Origin: CAYWNK01 sp047639615
Lineage (GTDB): Bacteria > Planctomycetota > UBA1135 > GCA-002686595
Direction of reading: 5' to 3'
NCBI GenBank assembly: GCA_047639615.1
Contig: JBLIOL010000042.1
Span: forward strand, 1-24,194
Length of the DNA: 24,194 nt
A program made the position numbers and the translations under genes. Below, one piece after another: positions 7,296 to 15,300 of the stretch; the stretch's first letter is position 1; every line of letters begins with the position of its first letter. The notes below the pieces were generated by a model. It was given only the letters and a program-made list of their open reading frames with translations, did not search any database and had not been told where the DNA came from.

Positions 7296-7769
7296 CTAGT
7301 AGCGGCGCGTGATGCCCCGCGACCGGTAGCGTTGGCTGTGTCCGCGACTGTTGCCGTAGGTCTTGTACGAGACCCAGATGCGCCGCACCTGCCACTCGTA
7401 GCGTCCCGGGTCCTGCACTTGCTGGTAGTAGCCCTGCTGGACGATGGCCCAGCGCTTGCGGCCGCAGTTGTCGTAGATCCAGCCGTAGCTTTCCGGGACC
7501 CAAACCTGCCTGCATTGGCCGGCGACCCAGACGCGCTCGTTGACGTTCTTGTAGTAGCCACTAGGCGCTTGCCAGCGTCCTCGGGTTCCCTTGCTGATCG
7601 AGGCGTTGAAGTTGCCCTTGCTGGCCGAGGCGCTGAACCCGTTCTGGCTGATTCCGACCCGGACGCCGCCCTTGCTGGCGGTGATGCGAGGCGCCTGAGC
7701 CGCGGCGGCCGTGGCTAGGCTGAGGGAAGCGGCGAGGACGAGAAGGGATCGTTTCCAGTTGAGGTTCAT
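7296..7769 (-). CDS. Small secreted basic protein with YxW-type repeats
   Basis: A 157-aa protein with a Sec signal peptide (about 1-26, ending TAAAAAQA). After it come short SKG/Gly-rich segments at 32-34, 50-52 and 59-61 in which VRVGIS, FSASAS and FNASIS look like tandem beta-strands. Then come two related Tyr/Trp-rich segments, GYYKNVNERVWV (71-82) and one from GYYQQV (113) to RRIWV (133), flanking two cysteines (86, 102). The C-terminus is Arg-rich. This resembles small exported planctomycete proteins with YxW hairpins, but I know no assigned function. The start at 7769 is chosen because AAGGAA lies 5 nt upstream and the signal peptide begins there; an ATG 31 codons upstream adds a non-signal leader. 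It shares the terminator at 7238-7271. Confidence 0.75.
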   Translation of the reverse strand: MNLNWKRSLLVLAASLSLATAAAAQAPRITASKGGVRVGISQNGFSASASKGNFNASISKGTRGRWQAPSGYYKNVNERVWVAGQCRQVWVPESYGWIYDNCGRKRWAIVQQGYYQQVQDPGRYEWQVRRIWVSYKTYGNSRGHSQRYRSRGITRRY

Positions 7770-7993
7770 GGCTTGTTCCTTGGGAGGCCGGGGGTGTCCC
7801 GGGTTGTGGTGGAGCAAGAGCATGAGCCGTGCCAAGTGCGTCAGCCTGGTTCGGCCGATCACAGGTAATCCTCCATCCTGGGGCCAGGAAGTGGTTTTTG
7901 GGCCAAAGAAACAGCCCCCAAGGCCGGACCTGGGTCGGGCGCACTAGGGGCTGCGTATCGGGTGACTGTCCCCCCTGAGCGGGTTCTGTCTTC

Positions 7994-9004
7994 TCAGGAG
8001 GTCAGCACGTACTGGCGCCGTGAAACGATCCAGGATGCCAGCAGTATCCCGGCGAACATGAGTCCGCCCAGCTGCATGGCGGAAGCCATGGGCGTGAGGA
8101 ATTCAATGCCTTTGATCACGTCCAGCTTCTCGAAGATCTCGCGGTGGTCACCCATCAAGATACCGCGCAGGTAGTACTGCACGGAGAAGGACTGGGCCGA
8201 GCCGGGGATATTGGCGAGCACCATCTCCATGGCGAAGGCATAGCCCAGTCCATAGATCATGGGCCGCTTGAGCAGGGTGCCAATGCCAGCTGTCACCAGA
8301 CCGTAGAACGCGCCCGACAGACAGGCCGAAAAGATCAAGCGCAGCAGGAAGCCTGCGGGCAATTCCCGGTTGATGGGGAGGTAGCCCTTACCTACAACCC
8401 GTTGCAGTTTACCGTCTTCGTTCTCGCCCAAGTCGAGCACTTCACCAACGCCCACACCGGAGATGTCCTTGCGCCGCCAGCGCCCGTCCTCGTTGCGCCA
8501 GTTCGCGGTCCTCCGACCTTGTAGGTTGCGTTTCTCTTTGTACTTGATCGTGTCGCCAAGGCTCCTTTTCTGAACCTCTAGTACGCGCTCGATGCGTGCG
8601 GTTTGATCCCCCTCGCGCGCCGTGGTTGTAGCCAGCACCAAGGCCACGCTGCATGGGATTAGGGTCAGCATGACCAATAGCACCGTGGCTGCGTAGCGGC
8701 CCAGGAAGAGCGACGCGCGGGGCACAGGGCGCGTGAATACGAAGCTGATGGTGCGGTCCTCGATCTCCTCGGTGATCACGGCCGAGCCGAGCACCAGGCC
8801 GATGATCGGCGCGACCACCTGCAAGATCAGGAAGAAAGAGAGTGCCGTGGCTATGTTTTCCGCATCGTTGCGCGCACCTGCGGCCAGAGCGATCAAGGGC
8901 GGCGCCATGGCCACCAGCAAGCAGATCAGAAAGCGCTTGGAACGCAGACTGGCGCGCATATGCGCCAACATCAAAAGCCAAGAGGCTGAGAGGGTCTTCG
9001 ACAT
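7994..9004 (-). CDS. ABC-2 type exporter permease (second unit)
   Basis: A 336-aa membrane protein with about six transmembrane segments: near 24-43, 51-77, 88-114, 219-248, 252-275 and 302-325. The ITEEIEDRTISFVFTRPVPR motif after the second segment is typical of ABC-2/NatB-like permeases. Between segments 3 and 4 is a hydrophilic insert of about 100 residues (115-215) rich in Arg, Trp and Gly (ANWRNEDGRWRRKD), probably outside the membrane and larger than usual. It is the last gene of the minus-strand cluster, starting 9 nt after the ATPase stop, so it should pair with that ATPase. The exported substrate is unknown. Confidence 0.85.
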   Translation of the reverse strand: MSKTLSASWLLMLAHMRASLRSKRFLICLLVAMAPPLIALAAGARNDAENIATALSFFLILQVVAPIIGLVLGSAVITEEIEDRTISFVFTRPVPRASLFLGRYAATVLLVMLTLIPCSVALVLATTTAREGDQTARIERVLEVQKRSLGDTIKYKEKRNLQGRRTANWRNEDGRWRRKDISGVGVGEVLDLGENEDGKLQRVVGKGYLPINRELPAGFLLRLIFSACLSGAFYGLVTAGIGTLLKRPMIYGLGYAFAMEMVLANIPGSAQSFSVQYYLRGILMGDHREIFEKLDVIKGIEFLTPMASAMQLGGLMFAGILLASWIVSRRQYVLTS

Positions 9005-9013
9005 GGGACTTGC

Positions 9014-9937
9014 TTAACCGACTAGATAGTCGAAGACGGCCTCCAGGTCGTCATCGGAGCTGTCGAGGCCTTGCACGCCGGCGCGCAGCTCTTTGGCCAT
9101 GGCTGGCAGGCTCGTAAAGAAGGCGTCCACATCGCGCGTCTCGGCGATGAGTTGACCACCCTCATGGGGCAGGGTCACCGAGCGCACGTGTTCCATAGCG
9201 ACCACGGCCTCGGCCAAGCGGCGCGGGTCGCGAGCGGTGACGCGCACCTTGCGCGGGTGGCGCGCCAGCAGCTTGCGCACCTCGCCCACGGTTCCTTGGG
9301 CGAGCAAGCGTCCACGGTGGATCATGACGATGGTCTCGGTCAGGCTCTGCACCTCGTGCAGCACGTGACTGGAGACGATCAGGCTGACGCCATCGCCCAC
9401 GAACTCACGGAAGAGCTCGAGGGTCTGGTGGCGCGCGATGGGGTCGAGGCCTGTGAGCGGTTCGTCCACCACCAGCAGCTTGGGTTCGTGGGCGATGGCT
9501 TGGGCCAAGCGCGTACGCTGACGCATGCCCTTGGAGTAGCCGGCGCAGCGGCGATCCATGGAGTCCTCCAGGTGCACACGTTCCATGGCGCGTATGGCGC
9601 GGCTGCGCGCCTCCTTGCGTGGGGTGCCACTGAGACGCAGCAGGTGCTCGACGAAACCGCGACCCGTCATGTGGTCGTAGAGCGCGTCCTGCTGGGGGCA
9701 GAATCCGAGATCCTTGAACAGCTCTAGGTTGGCGAAAGGCTGGTGCCCTAGCACGCGAATCGTGCCGCGCGAGGGCTTGAGTTCGCCCACCATGAGTTTC
9801 ATGAAGGTCGACTTGCCTGCGCCGTTTGGTCCGAGCAAGCCGGTGATGCCCGGCTCAATATCAACAGTTAGATCGCCGAGGCCAATCACCTCGCCGTACC
9901 AACGGCCAAGGCCCACGCATTCGATGATGGCACTCAT
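9014..9937 (-). CDS. ABC exporter ATP-binding protein (second unit)
   Basis: A 307-aa nucleotide-binding subunit that powers the neighbouring ABC-2 permease. Visible motifs: Walker A GPNGAGKST (36-44), Q-loop CPQQDALYDH (80-89), signature YSKGMRQR (134-141), Walker B KLLVVDEP (153-160) with Glu159, and switch His191. About 85 residues after 220 form a C-terminal extension with a predicted alpha/beta fold (KVRVTARDPRRLAEAVVAM), as in many drug/polysaccharide-type ATPases. The ATG at 9937 overlaps the permease stop as ATGA. Longer in-frame starts up to 10060 lie inside the permease gene and are rejected. Confidence 0.93.
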   Translation of the reverse strand: MSAIIECVGLGRWYGEVIGLGDLTVDIEPGITGLLGPNGAGKSTFMKLMVGELKPSRGTIRVLGHQPFANLELFKDLGFCPQQDALYDHMTGRGFVEHLLRLSGTPRKEARSRAIRAMERVHLEDSMDRRCAGYSKGMRQRTRLAQAIAHEPKLLVVDEPLTGLDPIARHQTLELFREFVGDGVSLIVSSHVLHEVQSLTETIVMIHRGRLLAQGTVGEVRKLLARHPRKVRVTARDPRRLAEAVVAMEHVRSVTLPHEGGQLIAETRDVDAFFTSLPAMAKELRAGVQGLDSSDDDLEAVFDYLVG

Positions 9938-10830
9938 GCCACCACCTCCATGCGCTTGACGCTGCGCGAGAGTAAGAAGAGGCTGCCTAGCGTGATCAGG
10001 GTTAGTACCCAGTAGCTGGCCTCGACGTCCCACACGGCGGTGGTGGGTTGGTCGAACCACTGGTCAGCTATGGCGGAGAAGTTGGTGAACAGGCTGGCCA
10101 GTCCCCAGACTCCGTTGCCGGTGATCTCGGCTGCCACTTGGCTCATTCCGTGCAGCACGAAGATGACACCGAATACCATGGAGAGTGCCATTGTGCGTCG
10201 TTTCACGAGACTCGAGATGCTGAGCACGATGCAGGAGACCACGAAGACCCACAGGATGGAGAAGGCGAAGGCCTTGAGGATCAGGGGCCACTCCTCCTTG
10301 AGGAAGCTCCAGTCCGGTGAGGAGAGACTGGCCTGGGCGCAGATCAGCATGACCGGTAGCAGCACTGCACAGCTGCCGAAGACCATGGCCGAGAGTAGTT
10401 TTCCGAGCATGTAGCCAGCTCGGGTGAGCGGGCGGGAAAAGTACAAGAGGTTCGCCCCTAGGCGTTTGTCGTCGGCGATCAGGGCTGAGCCATACCAGGT
10501 GATGGCGAGCAAAGCGAAGAAGCGCACGACGACCATGAATTCGAAGATGTTGCGGGCCACATTGCCTAGCACGTTGGACAGTTGCGCGGCGGCCATGACG
10601 GGCATGCCGTCAGCTTCGCTCGCCTGCTCCTGGAAGGTGAACATCAGGTGCACACGAATCGCGTAGACCAGTGCCACAATGGCTGGCGGCGTAAACAGGA
10701 AGAAGGCCGGGAGCTTCTTGCGGAACCCGAGGCGCACACCGCTCCAAGCCAGCACGAGCGGTCGCAGGGGGAAGCGCTTGATCGTGCCCTTAAACGGCCG
10801 ATAGATCTCAACGTGGGTGGTGGCGCTCAT
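9934..10830 (-). CDS. ABC-2 type exporter permease (first unit)
   Basis: A 298-aa integral membrane protein with about six hydrophobic segments: near 41-62, 95-116, 141-167, 184-208, 213-236 and 272-290. SALIADDKRLGANLLYFSRP follows the second segment in the position of the conserved ABC-2 loop (EDRxxGTxxxxxSRP-like). It overlaps both neighbours by four bases (ATGA), between two ATPase genes. It probably pairs with the upstream ATPase, though mixed pairing with the second unit is possible. The substrate is unknown. Confidence 0.87.
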   Translation of the reverse strand: MSATTHVEIYRPFKGTIKRFPLRPLVLAWSGVRLGFRKKLPAFFLFTPPAIVALVYAIRVHLMFTFQEQASEADGMPVMAAAQLSNVLGNVARNIFEFMVVVRFFALLAITWYGSALIADDKRLGANLLYFSRPLTRAGYMLGKLLSAMVFGSCAVLLPVMLICAQASLSSPDWSFLKEEWPLILKAFAFSILWVFVVSCIVLSISSLVKRRTMALSMVFGVIFVLHGMSQVAAEITGNGVWGLASLFTNFSAIADQWFDQPTTAVWDVEASYWVLTLITLGSLFLLSRSVKRMEVVA

Positions 10831-11783
10831 GCGCTTGAGTTGCCTTTGCCAGGTTCGGTCTCGCCGACGGCTGATAGGAAGACGTCCTCGAGGGTGGAGC
10901 GAACGGATTCAACGCGGGTTAGCACCGCACCGCAGTCGGCGGCCTGGGCGAAGACGCCATCCGCGTCCTCGGTGCCCTCGGGTAGTGTCAGTAGCAACTC
11001 TTCATCTCCCTTGGATTCCGATGCAACGCCAGCGGCTTGCAGGTTCTGGCGAAAGACTGCCTGATCGCCTGTTACCCAAACCCGTAGGCTTAGAGTGTCG
11101 GCCCGGGTGAGTTCAGCGACGGCGCCTTGCTTGACTACCGTGCCCTGGTGCAAAACCACCACATGATCGCAGGTGCGTTCCACGTCGCGCAGCAAGTGGC
11201 TGCAGAGCAGCACGCTCTTGCCTTGCACGCGTCCCAGATCCTCGATCAGGCTCAGCATGTGACGCCGACCCGCGGGGTCGAGGCCATTGGTCGGTTCGTC
11301 GAGCAGCAGGATCGGCGGGTCATGCACCAGAGCCTGGGCCAGCTTCAGCTTCTGCTTCATGCCCGTGGAGTACTGGTCCAGGGGCCGGTAGCGTTGTTCG
11401 TCGAGCTCCACATAGTCGAGCGCTTCGTGGGCGCGGGTCATGGCGTCCTGCTTGGACAAGCCGGTCAGGCGCGCCAGGGTGCTGACCAATTCCACGCCGC
11501 TCATGCCCGGCAGCAGGCAGTCGCCCTCGGGCATGTAGCCAACGCGCTTGCGCACCTCGAGCCTGTCAGCGCGCTTGCGCGGGGAGCAGCCAGCGATAGT
11601 GGCTTCGCCCTTGCTGGGCACCAGTAGCCCCAGCAAGAGCTTGATCAGGGTCGTCTTGCCGGCGCCGTTGGGGCCTAGGAGACCCACGGGTCCGGAGGGC
11701 ACTTCCATGGTGACGCCGCGCAGGGCGTGCACCTTGCCGTAGCGTTTCTCCAGGCCACGAATGGAGATGGGAGGGGTGTCCAT
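10827..11783 (-). CDS. ABC exporter ATP-binding protein (first unit)
   Basis: A 318-aa ATPase subunit. Walker A is GPNGAGKTT (37-45), the signature is YSTGMKQK (138-145), Walker B is ILLLDEP (158-164) with Glu163, and the switch is His196. At the Q-loop position it has YMPEGDC with Glu85 instead of Gln, a variant seen in part of the ABC-2 ATPase family (GYxPE). A C-terminal domain of about 90 residues follows. The start is 17 nt after the stop of the importer permease, and the gap carries a run of eight G on the plus strand (C on the transcript) with no Shine-Dalgarno sequence. The gene could therefore be a distal member of the importer operon or have its own weak start signal. Confidence 0.92.
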   Translation of the reverse strand: MDTPPISIRGLEKRYGKVHALRGVTMEVPSGPVGLLGPNGAGKTTLIKLLLGLLVPSKGEATIAGCSPRKRADRLEVRKRVGYMPEGDCLLPGMSGVELVSTLARLTGLSKQDAMTRAHEALDYVELDEQRYRPLDQYSTGMKQKLKLAQALVHDPPILLLDEPTNGLDPAGRRHMLSLIEDLGRVQGKSVLLCSHLLRDVERTCDHVVVLHQGTVVKQGAVAELTRADTLSLRVWVTGDQAVFRQNLQAAGVASESKGDEELLLTLPEGTEDADGVFAQAADCGAVLTRVESVRSTLEDVFLSAVGETEPGKGNSSA

Positions 11784-11800
11784 ATGGGGGGGGATGGGCT

Positions 11801-12703
11801 TCAGGTGGCTTCGCGAATGCGGGTTCGGAAGAAGTGACTCAAGCGGTCAGCGAGCAGCACGATGGCTGCGCCGCATCCCACGAAGAAGAGCAACTCGTCG
11901 TAGGCGCCGCGCGCCCGGGCTTCCACGATCACGTGGCCCAGGGATGCAACGCCCAATAATCCGAGCACGGTGGCATCCCGTACGCAGGTTTCGAGCCGGT
12001 AGAAGAAGTAGGCGAAGAGTCGGGGTAAGGCGAGGGGCAGGCCGGCCGCAAAGACCAGGTGGACGTGTTTGGCCCCGAGCGTCGCTAGGGCTTCCGACGG
12101 GGTACGCGCGCTGTTCTCGAATGTTTCGCCAAAGAGGCGGCCAAGTATTCCGCCGTTGTGGATGGCTAGGGCTAGCACCGCGGCCCAGCTGGCGCTGGGC
12201 ACCAGGGCGATGAGCAAATAGGCGAGCACGAACTCCGGCAGAGCCCGGGCCAGGACGCAGCCCAGGCGGGCCCCGGTGTTCAGGATTCTCCAACGCCAGC
12301 CTTGGGGGCCCGGCGCTCCATAGGGGTCAGGGCAAGCCAAGGTGCGTGCTACCAATGGGGCGATCAAGAGGCTCCCCAGGCCGGCCAATACGGCGGAGAC
12401 CAGGGCCAATTGCAGGGTGGCTCCCGTGGCGGCAGCGGCTTTTCCAACCCACAGATCGCGCATCCAGTCGAAGAGCCCGCTCATGCCTTCGCCGTTGCGC
12501 AGGGGAGCCGGCAGGGCTTCCGTACTGAGGAAGCGCATCAGGTTCTCCTGACGCCGGGCGCTAAAAATGTCGCCGGGTGCGAGTACCCCGCTGCCCCAGG
12601 CGACGGCTGCACCTAGGCAGAAAATTAGAATCGAGCCGCGTACAAAAGGGCTGCGCGGCCGGGCACGATGCAAGCGCCGCACGTTGGCTTTGGAGTCGCT
12701 CAT
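11801..12703 (-). CDS. phnE: PhnE-like ABC importer permease, second subunit
   Basis: A 300-aa inner-membrane permease of the phosphonate/oxyanion importer family. The cytoplasmic EAA-type loop for ATPase contact is visible (ARTPSEALATLGAKHVHLVF, around 212-231), followed by the PhnE hallmark YRLETCVRDATVLGLLG, matching the family pattern YRxExxxRxATVLGxxG. The start ATG at 12703 overlaps the previous permease stop as ATGA; longer in-frame starts inside that gene are rejected. It differs clearly from the other permease, so the channel is probably a heterodimer. The symbol reflects family resemblance; the true substrate may be selenate, phosphite or another oxyanion. Confidence 0.87.
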   Translation of the reverse strand: MSDSKANVRRLHRARPRSPFVRGSILIFCLGAAVAWGSGVLAPGDIFSARRQENLMRFLSTEALPAPLRNGEGMSGLFDWMRDLWVGKAAAATGATLQLALVSAVLAGLGSLLIAPLVARTLACPDPYGAPGPQGWRWRILNTGARLGCVLARALPEFVLAYLLIALVPSASWAAVLALAIHNGGILGRLFGETFENSARTPSEALATLGAKHVHLVFAAGLPLALPRLFAYFFYRLETCVRDATVLGLLGVASLGHVIVEARARGAYDELLFFVGCGAAIVLLADRLSHFFRTRIREAT

Positions 12704-13581
12704 GCGTGGAACCGTTTGCGCATGGCGGCGCTCCAAGCTTCCAGTACCAGCACGATGGCCAGCAGCATGTAGAGGTAGGTCCAGACCTCGCGGTAGTGCA
12801 GGTCCTCGAAGGCGAGCTGTAAGTAGAGGCCCACGGTCGAGAAGCCGAAGAAGCCCAAGACTGCGGATCCGCGCACGCTGCACTCGAAGCGATAGAAGGC
12901 GTAGGAGAGCATGTCCGGCAGGGCGCGCGGCAGGCGGCCCACCAGGAAGGCGGTGGTCGGGCCGGCACCCAAGGCGAGCAAAGCGCGCGAGGCGTCCTGC
13001 TCGGACTCGTCCAGCAGCTCGGACCAGACCTTGGCCAGGGTTCCGCTGTAGGGAATCGTCAAGGCGATGACGCCGGTGAAGGGAGTCAGACCCAGTGCTG
13101 CCAGAAACACGACAGCCCAGAGTAGTTCGTGCACCGAGCGCAGCATGGCCAGCCAGGCACGCACTCCGCCTTGTAGCGGTCCGCGCCAGGCACCGCCGCG
13201 GGCCTTGTCGGGGCCGCCCTTACCGCCCGGATGCCAGAAGGCGTCGCTGGCGACCCAGCCGAGGGGCAGGCCCAGCAGGATTGCCAAGCTCATGGCCGCT
13301 AGGGAGAAGGCCAGGGTGCGCAGGCCTGCGGCCGCCACGGTGTAAAGGAAGGGAGGTGCTCCCGGAGGCACCCAGCCAGCTTCGTAGTCGAGGGCCGGAT
13401 GTAGGGCGGCGCTGAAGAATTCGCGGGCCACCTGCCAGCCCACATCGCGCGGAATCAGGCCGCTAGGGCCTAGGCCCAGGGCCAGAGCGGCCGCTGCGGT
13501 GGCGAGCAGCAGCCCCAGGCTGAGCAGCCCGCGGGGGCCTAGGGGCCCGGGCCGATTCTGCAGCGGGGAGCCGTGGGTCAT
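12700..13581 (-). CDS. phnE: PhnE-like ABC importer permease, first subunit
   Basis: A 293-aa permease with an N-terminal anchor (about 19-38), further hydrophobic segments (for example near 83-108, 153-178 and 263-281) and the EAA-type coupling loop ESEQDASRALLALGAG. The downstream YRFECSVRGSAVLGFFG is the PhnE family signature. RSVHELLWAVVFLAALGL is also characteristic of phosphonate/selenate-type permeases. A hydrophilic insert rich in Gly/Lys/Arg (about 117-139) separates two segments. The ATG shares one base with the ATPase stop (TAATG), and the stop overlaps the next permease, so translation is coupled along the operon. The substrate is not determined from sequence. Confidence 0.87.
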   Translation of the reverse strand: MTHGSPLQNRPGPLGPRGLLSLGLLLATAAAALALGLGPSGLIPRDVGWQVAREFFSAALHPALDYEAGWVPPGAPPFLYTVAAAGLRTLAFSLAAMSLAILLGLPLGWVASDAFWHPGGKGGPDKARGGAWRGPLQGGVRAWLAMLRSVHELLWAVVFLAALGLTPFTGVIALTIPYSGTLAKVWSELLDESEQDASRALLALGAGPTTAFLVGRLPRALPDMLSYAFYRFECSVRGSAVLGFFGFSTVGLYLQLAFEDLHYREVWTYLYMLLAIVLVLEAWSAAMRKRFHA

Positions 13582-14351
13582 TAGCCTTGTGCGGGCTTAT
13601 CCGCGAGGGCGTAGGTGTGCTTGACCAGGTCGTCGGTCAGCTCTGCGGAGGGTCCGTCGTAGAGCACATGTCCATCGCGTAGGGCCACGATGCGCGGGAA
13701 GGCCCGGCGCGCCAGGTCCAGGTCGTGCAGGCTGGCGACTAGGGCCAGCTTGCGTTCTTTGGCGAGGCCGGTCAGTAAGTCGATCAGGTCCCGGGCGCGA
13801 ACCGGGTCGACGGAAGCCACGGGCTCGTCGGCCAGCAGGGCCACGGGGTCTTGGAAGAGGGCGCGTGCGATGGCCACGCGCTGGCGTTCACCACCGGAGA
13901 GGGTGTCCGTGCGTTGGAAGAGCTGTTCGCCTACGCCGACCCGTTCGAGCAGGCGATGGGCGCGCTCCAAGTCTCCTTGCTTGGGGAAGATCAAGTCTCG
14001 CAGGCCGCCTAGGATGCTGCGCCGTCCGAGGGCGCCGGAGATTACGTTCTGACTGGCGCGCAGGGTTGGCACGAGGGCGTGGTCCTGGTGCACGAATCCG
14101 ATGCGTGAACGACTGCGGCGCAGCTCCTTGGAATACAGGCCGGCAAGCTCCTCGCCCTGCACGCGCACCTGTCCGGAGCTCAAGGGTTGCAAGCCTGCTA
14201 GCACGCGCAACAGCGTGGTCTTTCCGGCTCCGCTGGGACCCACCACGGCCACGGCTTCGCCGGGGTGCACCATCAGATCGAGCGGCCTTAAAACCGTGCG
14301 TCCGCCTAGCTCTGTAGAAGCTTGGCGGAGTTCAAAGATGGGGGGCTGCAT
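13581..14351 (-). CDS. phnC: PhnC-like ABC importer ATP-binding protein
   Basis: A 256-aa ATPase of the phosphonate importer type. Motifs: Walker A GPSGAGKTT (38-46), Q-loop FVHQD with Gln89, signature LSGGERQR (151-158), Walker B ALLADEP (171-177) with Glu176, and a switch His in SLHDLDLA. ASVDP after Walker B and the VHQDHALVPTLRASQNV segment are characteristic of PhnC. The start at 14351 is chosen because the region just upstream (14370-14392) is a hairpin, and the longer in-frame start (14486) would run into phnD. The ATG at 14369 is an alternative. There is no Shine-Dalgarno sequence; CCTCCCACC precedes the ATG. It is the energy subunit for the two PhnE-like permeases that follow. Confidence 0.9.
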   Translation of the reverse strand: MQPPIFELRQASTELGGRTVLRPLDLMVHPGEAVAVVGPSGAGKTTLLRVLAGLQPLSSGQVRVQGEELAGLYSKELRRSRSRIGFVHQDHALVPTLRASQNVISGALGRRSILGGLRDLIFPKQGDLERAHRLLERVGVGEQLFQRTDTLSGGERQRVAIARALFQDPVALLADEPVASVDPVRARDLIDLLTGLAKERKLALVASLHDLDLARRAFPRIVALRDGHVLYDGPSAELTDDLVKHTYALADKPAQG

Positions 14352-14369
14352 GGTGGGAGGCGCAAGCAT

Positions 14370-14392
14370 GCGCCGGGCGCAGGGCCCGGCGC
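14370..14392 (-). other. Intercistronic hairpin between binding-protein and ATPase genes
   Basis: A perfect 9-bp inverted repeat (GCGCCGGGC, 5-nt loop, GCCCGGCGC) lies 17 nt after the binding-protein stop and 18 nt before the ATPase start. There is no T-run. In binding-protein-dependent transporter operons such hairpins commonly protect the upstream message from 3' decay or attenuate readthrough, giving more binding protein than membrane subunits. That role here is inferred. Confidence 0.5.
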
Positions 14393-14409
14393 AGAGTGGC
14401 GTCTTCGGA

Positions 14410-15300
14410 CTACATATCGACCGAGCGCATGGTCTCTGCCAGGGCGGCAAAGTCCGCATTGCTGGCCGAAATGAGGCCTTCTTCACGGTCTAGGGCTTTC
14501 AGGACCTGGGGGTCCTTGCAGTCGATGAGCGTCTGCTTCAAGCGTGCGGTGAAACCTTCGCCGAAGCTGGAGTCGAGGTCCGGGCGAACGCTCCAGTTGT
14601 AGTCCGCGTAGGTCGGAGTGGTCCAGATCTTGCGGCACTTGGCCGGGTCGATTTTGCCTTCTGCGACCATGCGATCGTAGACCTTGTAGCTGAGGGCGCC
14701 CGCGGCAACCACGCCGCTTTCCACTTGCTTGGCGGTCTTGTCGTGGCTGTTCGAGTAGACGTTGGTATCGCCCGCAAAGAACTCGGCCGGCAACTTGCCG
14801 GTGGCCTCGCGCACGAAGAATTCGGGCATCACGCGACCGGAGGTGGAGCTAGGTGAACCGAAGGTGAAGCTTAGGCCTTCAAGGCCCACGGGGAAGTCTT
14901 CGGAGGGCTCCAGGCCGGTCGCCACGTTGGCGATAAAGTAGCTCACGTAGGTCGGGTCGACCTTGCCCTGTGCGATGGCTTCGGCACCGGGAACGCGACG
15001 CCTGGCTTGCACGCCGGTGACTCCGCCGAACCAAGCCAAGTGCAAGTCGCCGCCGACGAAGGCTTCAACGGAAGCTTCGTAGCTGGTGGTTGGCACGTAC
15101 TCGATCTGCACACCCATGTGCTCGGTCAAGTAGTCAGCCACAAGTGCGTAGCGCGCTTCGAGAGCGGTACGGTTCTGGTCGGGGATGGCTGAGAAATACA
15201 GGGTCTGGGACGCCGCTACGCCGGTGGGCTGGCCACAGGCGCTGAGGGTCAAAAGGAGTAGCGCGGCGCCGTTGATTTGGCGTCGACTGAGGGCGGACAT
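14410..15300 (-). CDS. PhnD-like oxyanion-binding lipoprotein (putative selenate/phosphonate ABC importer)
   Basis: A 296-aa extracytoplasmic solute-binding protein. The signal peptide ends in a lipobox with Cys22 (LTLSAC), so it is membrane-anchored. The ligand-site motifs AWFGGVTGVQAR (89-100), FGSPSSTSGRVMP (147-159), SNSHDKT (183-189), ESGVVAAGAL (194-203) and TTPTYADYNWSVR (227-239) are those I associate with the PhnD-related group annotated as putative selenate ABC transporter binding proteins (TIGR04553), rather than E. coli PhnD. That assignment is from memory of the family pattern. The gene heads the minus-strand cluster and is divergent from the molybdenum hydroxylase genes. No C-P lyase or phosphonatase is nearby. 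Phosphite or phosphonate remain alternatives. Confidence 0.85.
   Translation of the reverse strand: MSALSRRQINGAALLLLTLSACGQPTGVAASQTLYFSAIPDQNRTALEARYALVADYLTEHMGVQIEYVPTTSYEASVEAFVGGDLHLAWFGGVTGVQARRRVPGAEAIAQGKVDPTYVSYFIANVATGLEPSEDFPVGLEGLSFTFGSPSSTSGRVMPEFFVREATGKLPAEFFAGDTNVYSNSHDKTAKQVESGVVAAGALSYKVYDRMVAEGKIDPAKCRKIWTTPTYADYNWSVRPDLDSSFGEGFTARLKQTLIDCKDPQVLKALDREEGLISASNADFAALAETMRSVDM

Noticed and set aside
12704..12883. Longer start for the second PhnE-like permease
   Set aside because: The extra residues are a shadow of the preceding permease; the ATGA overlap at 12700-12703 is the natural start.
7994..15300. Phosphonate utilisation locus
   Set aside because: Transport genes resemble phn, but no C-P lyase, phosphonatase or phosphite dehydrogenase gene is present, so a phosphonate pathway cannot be claimed.
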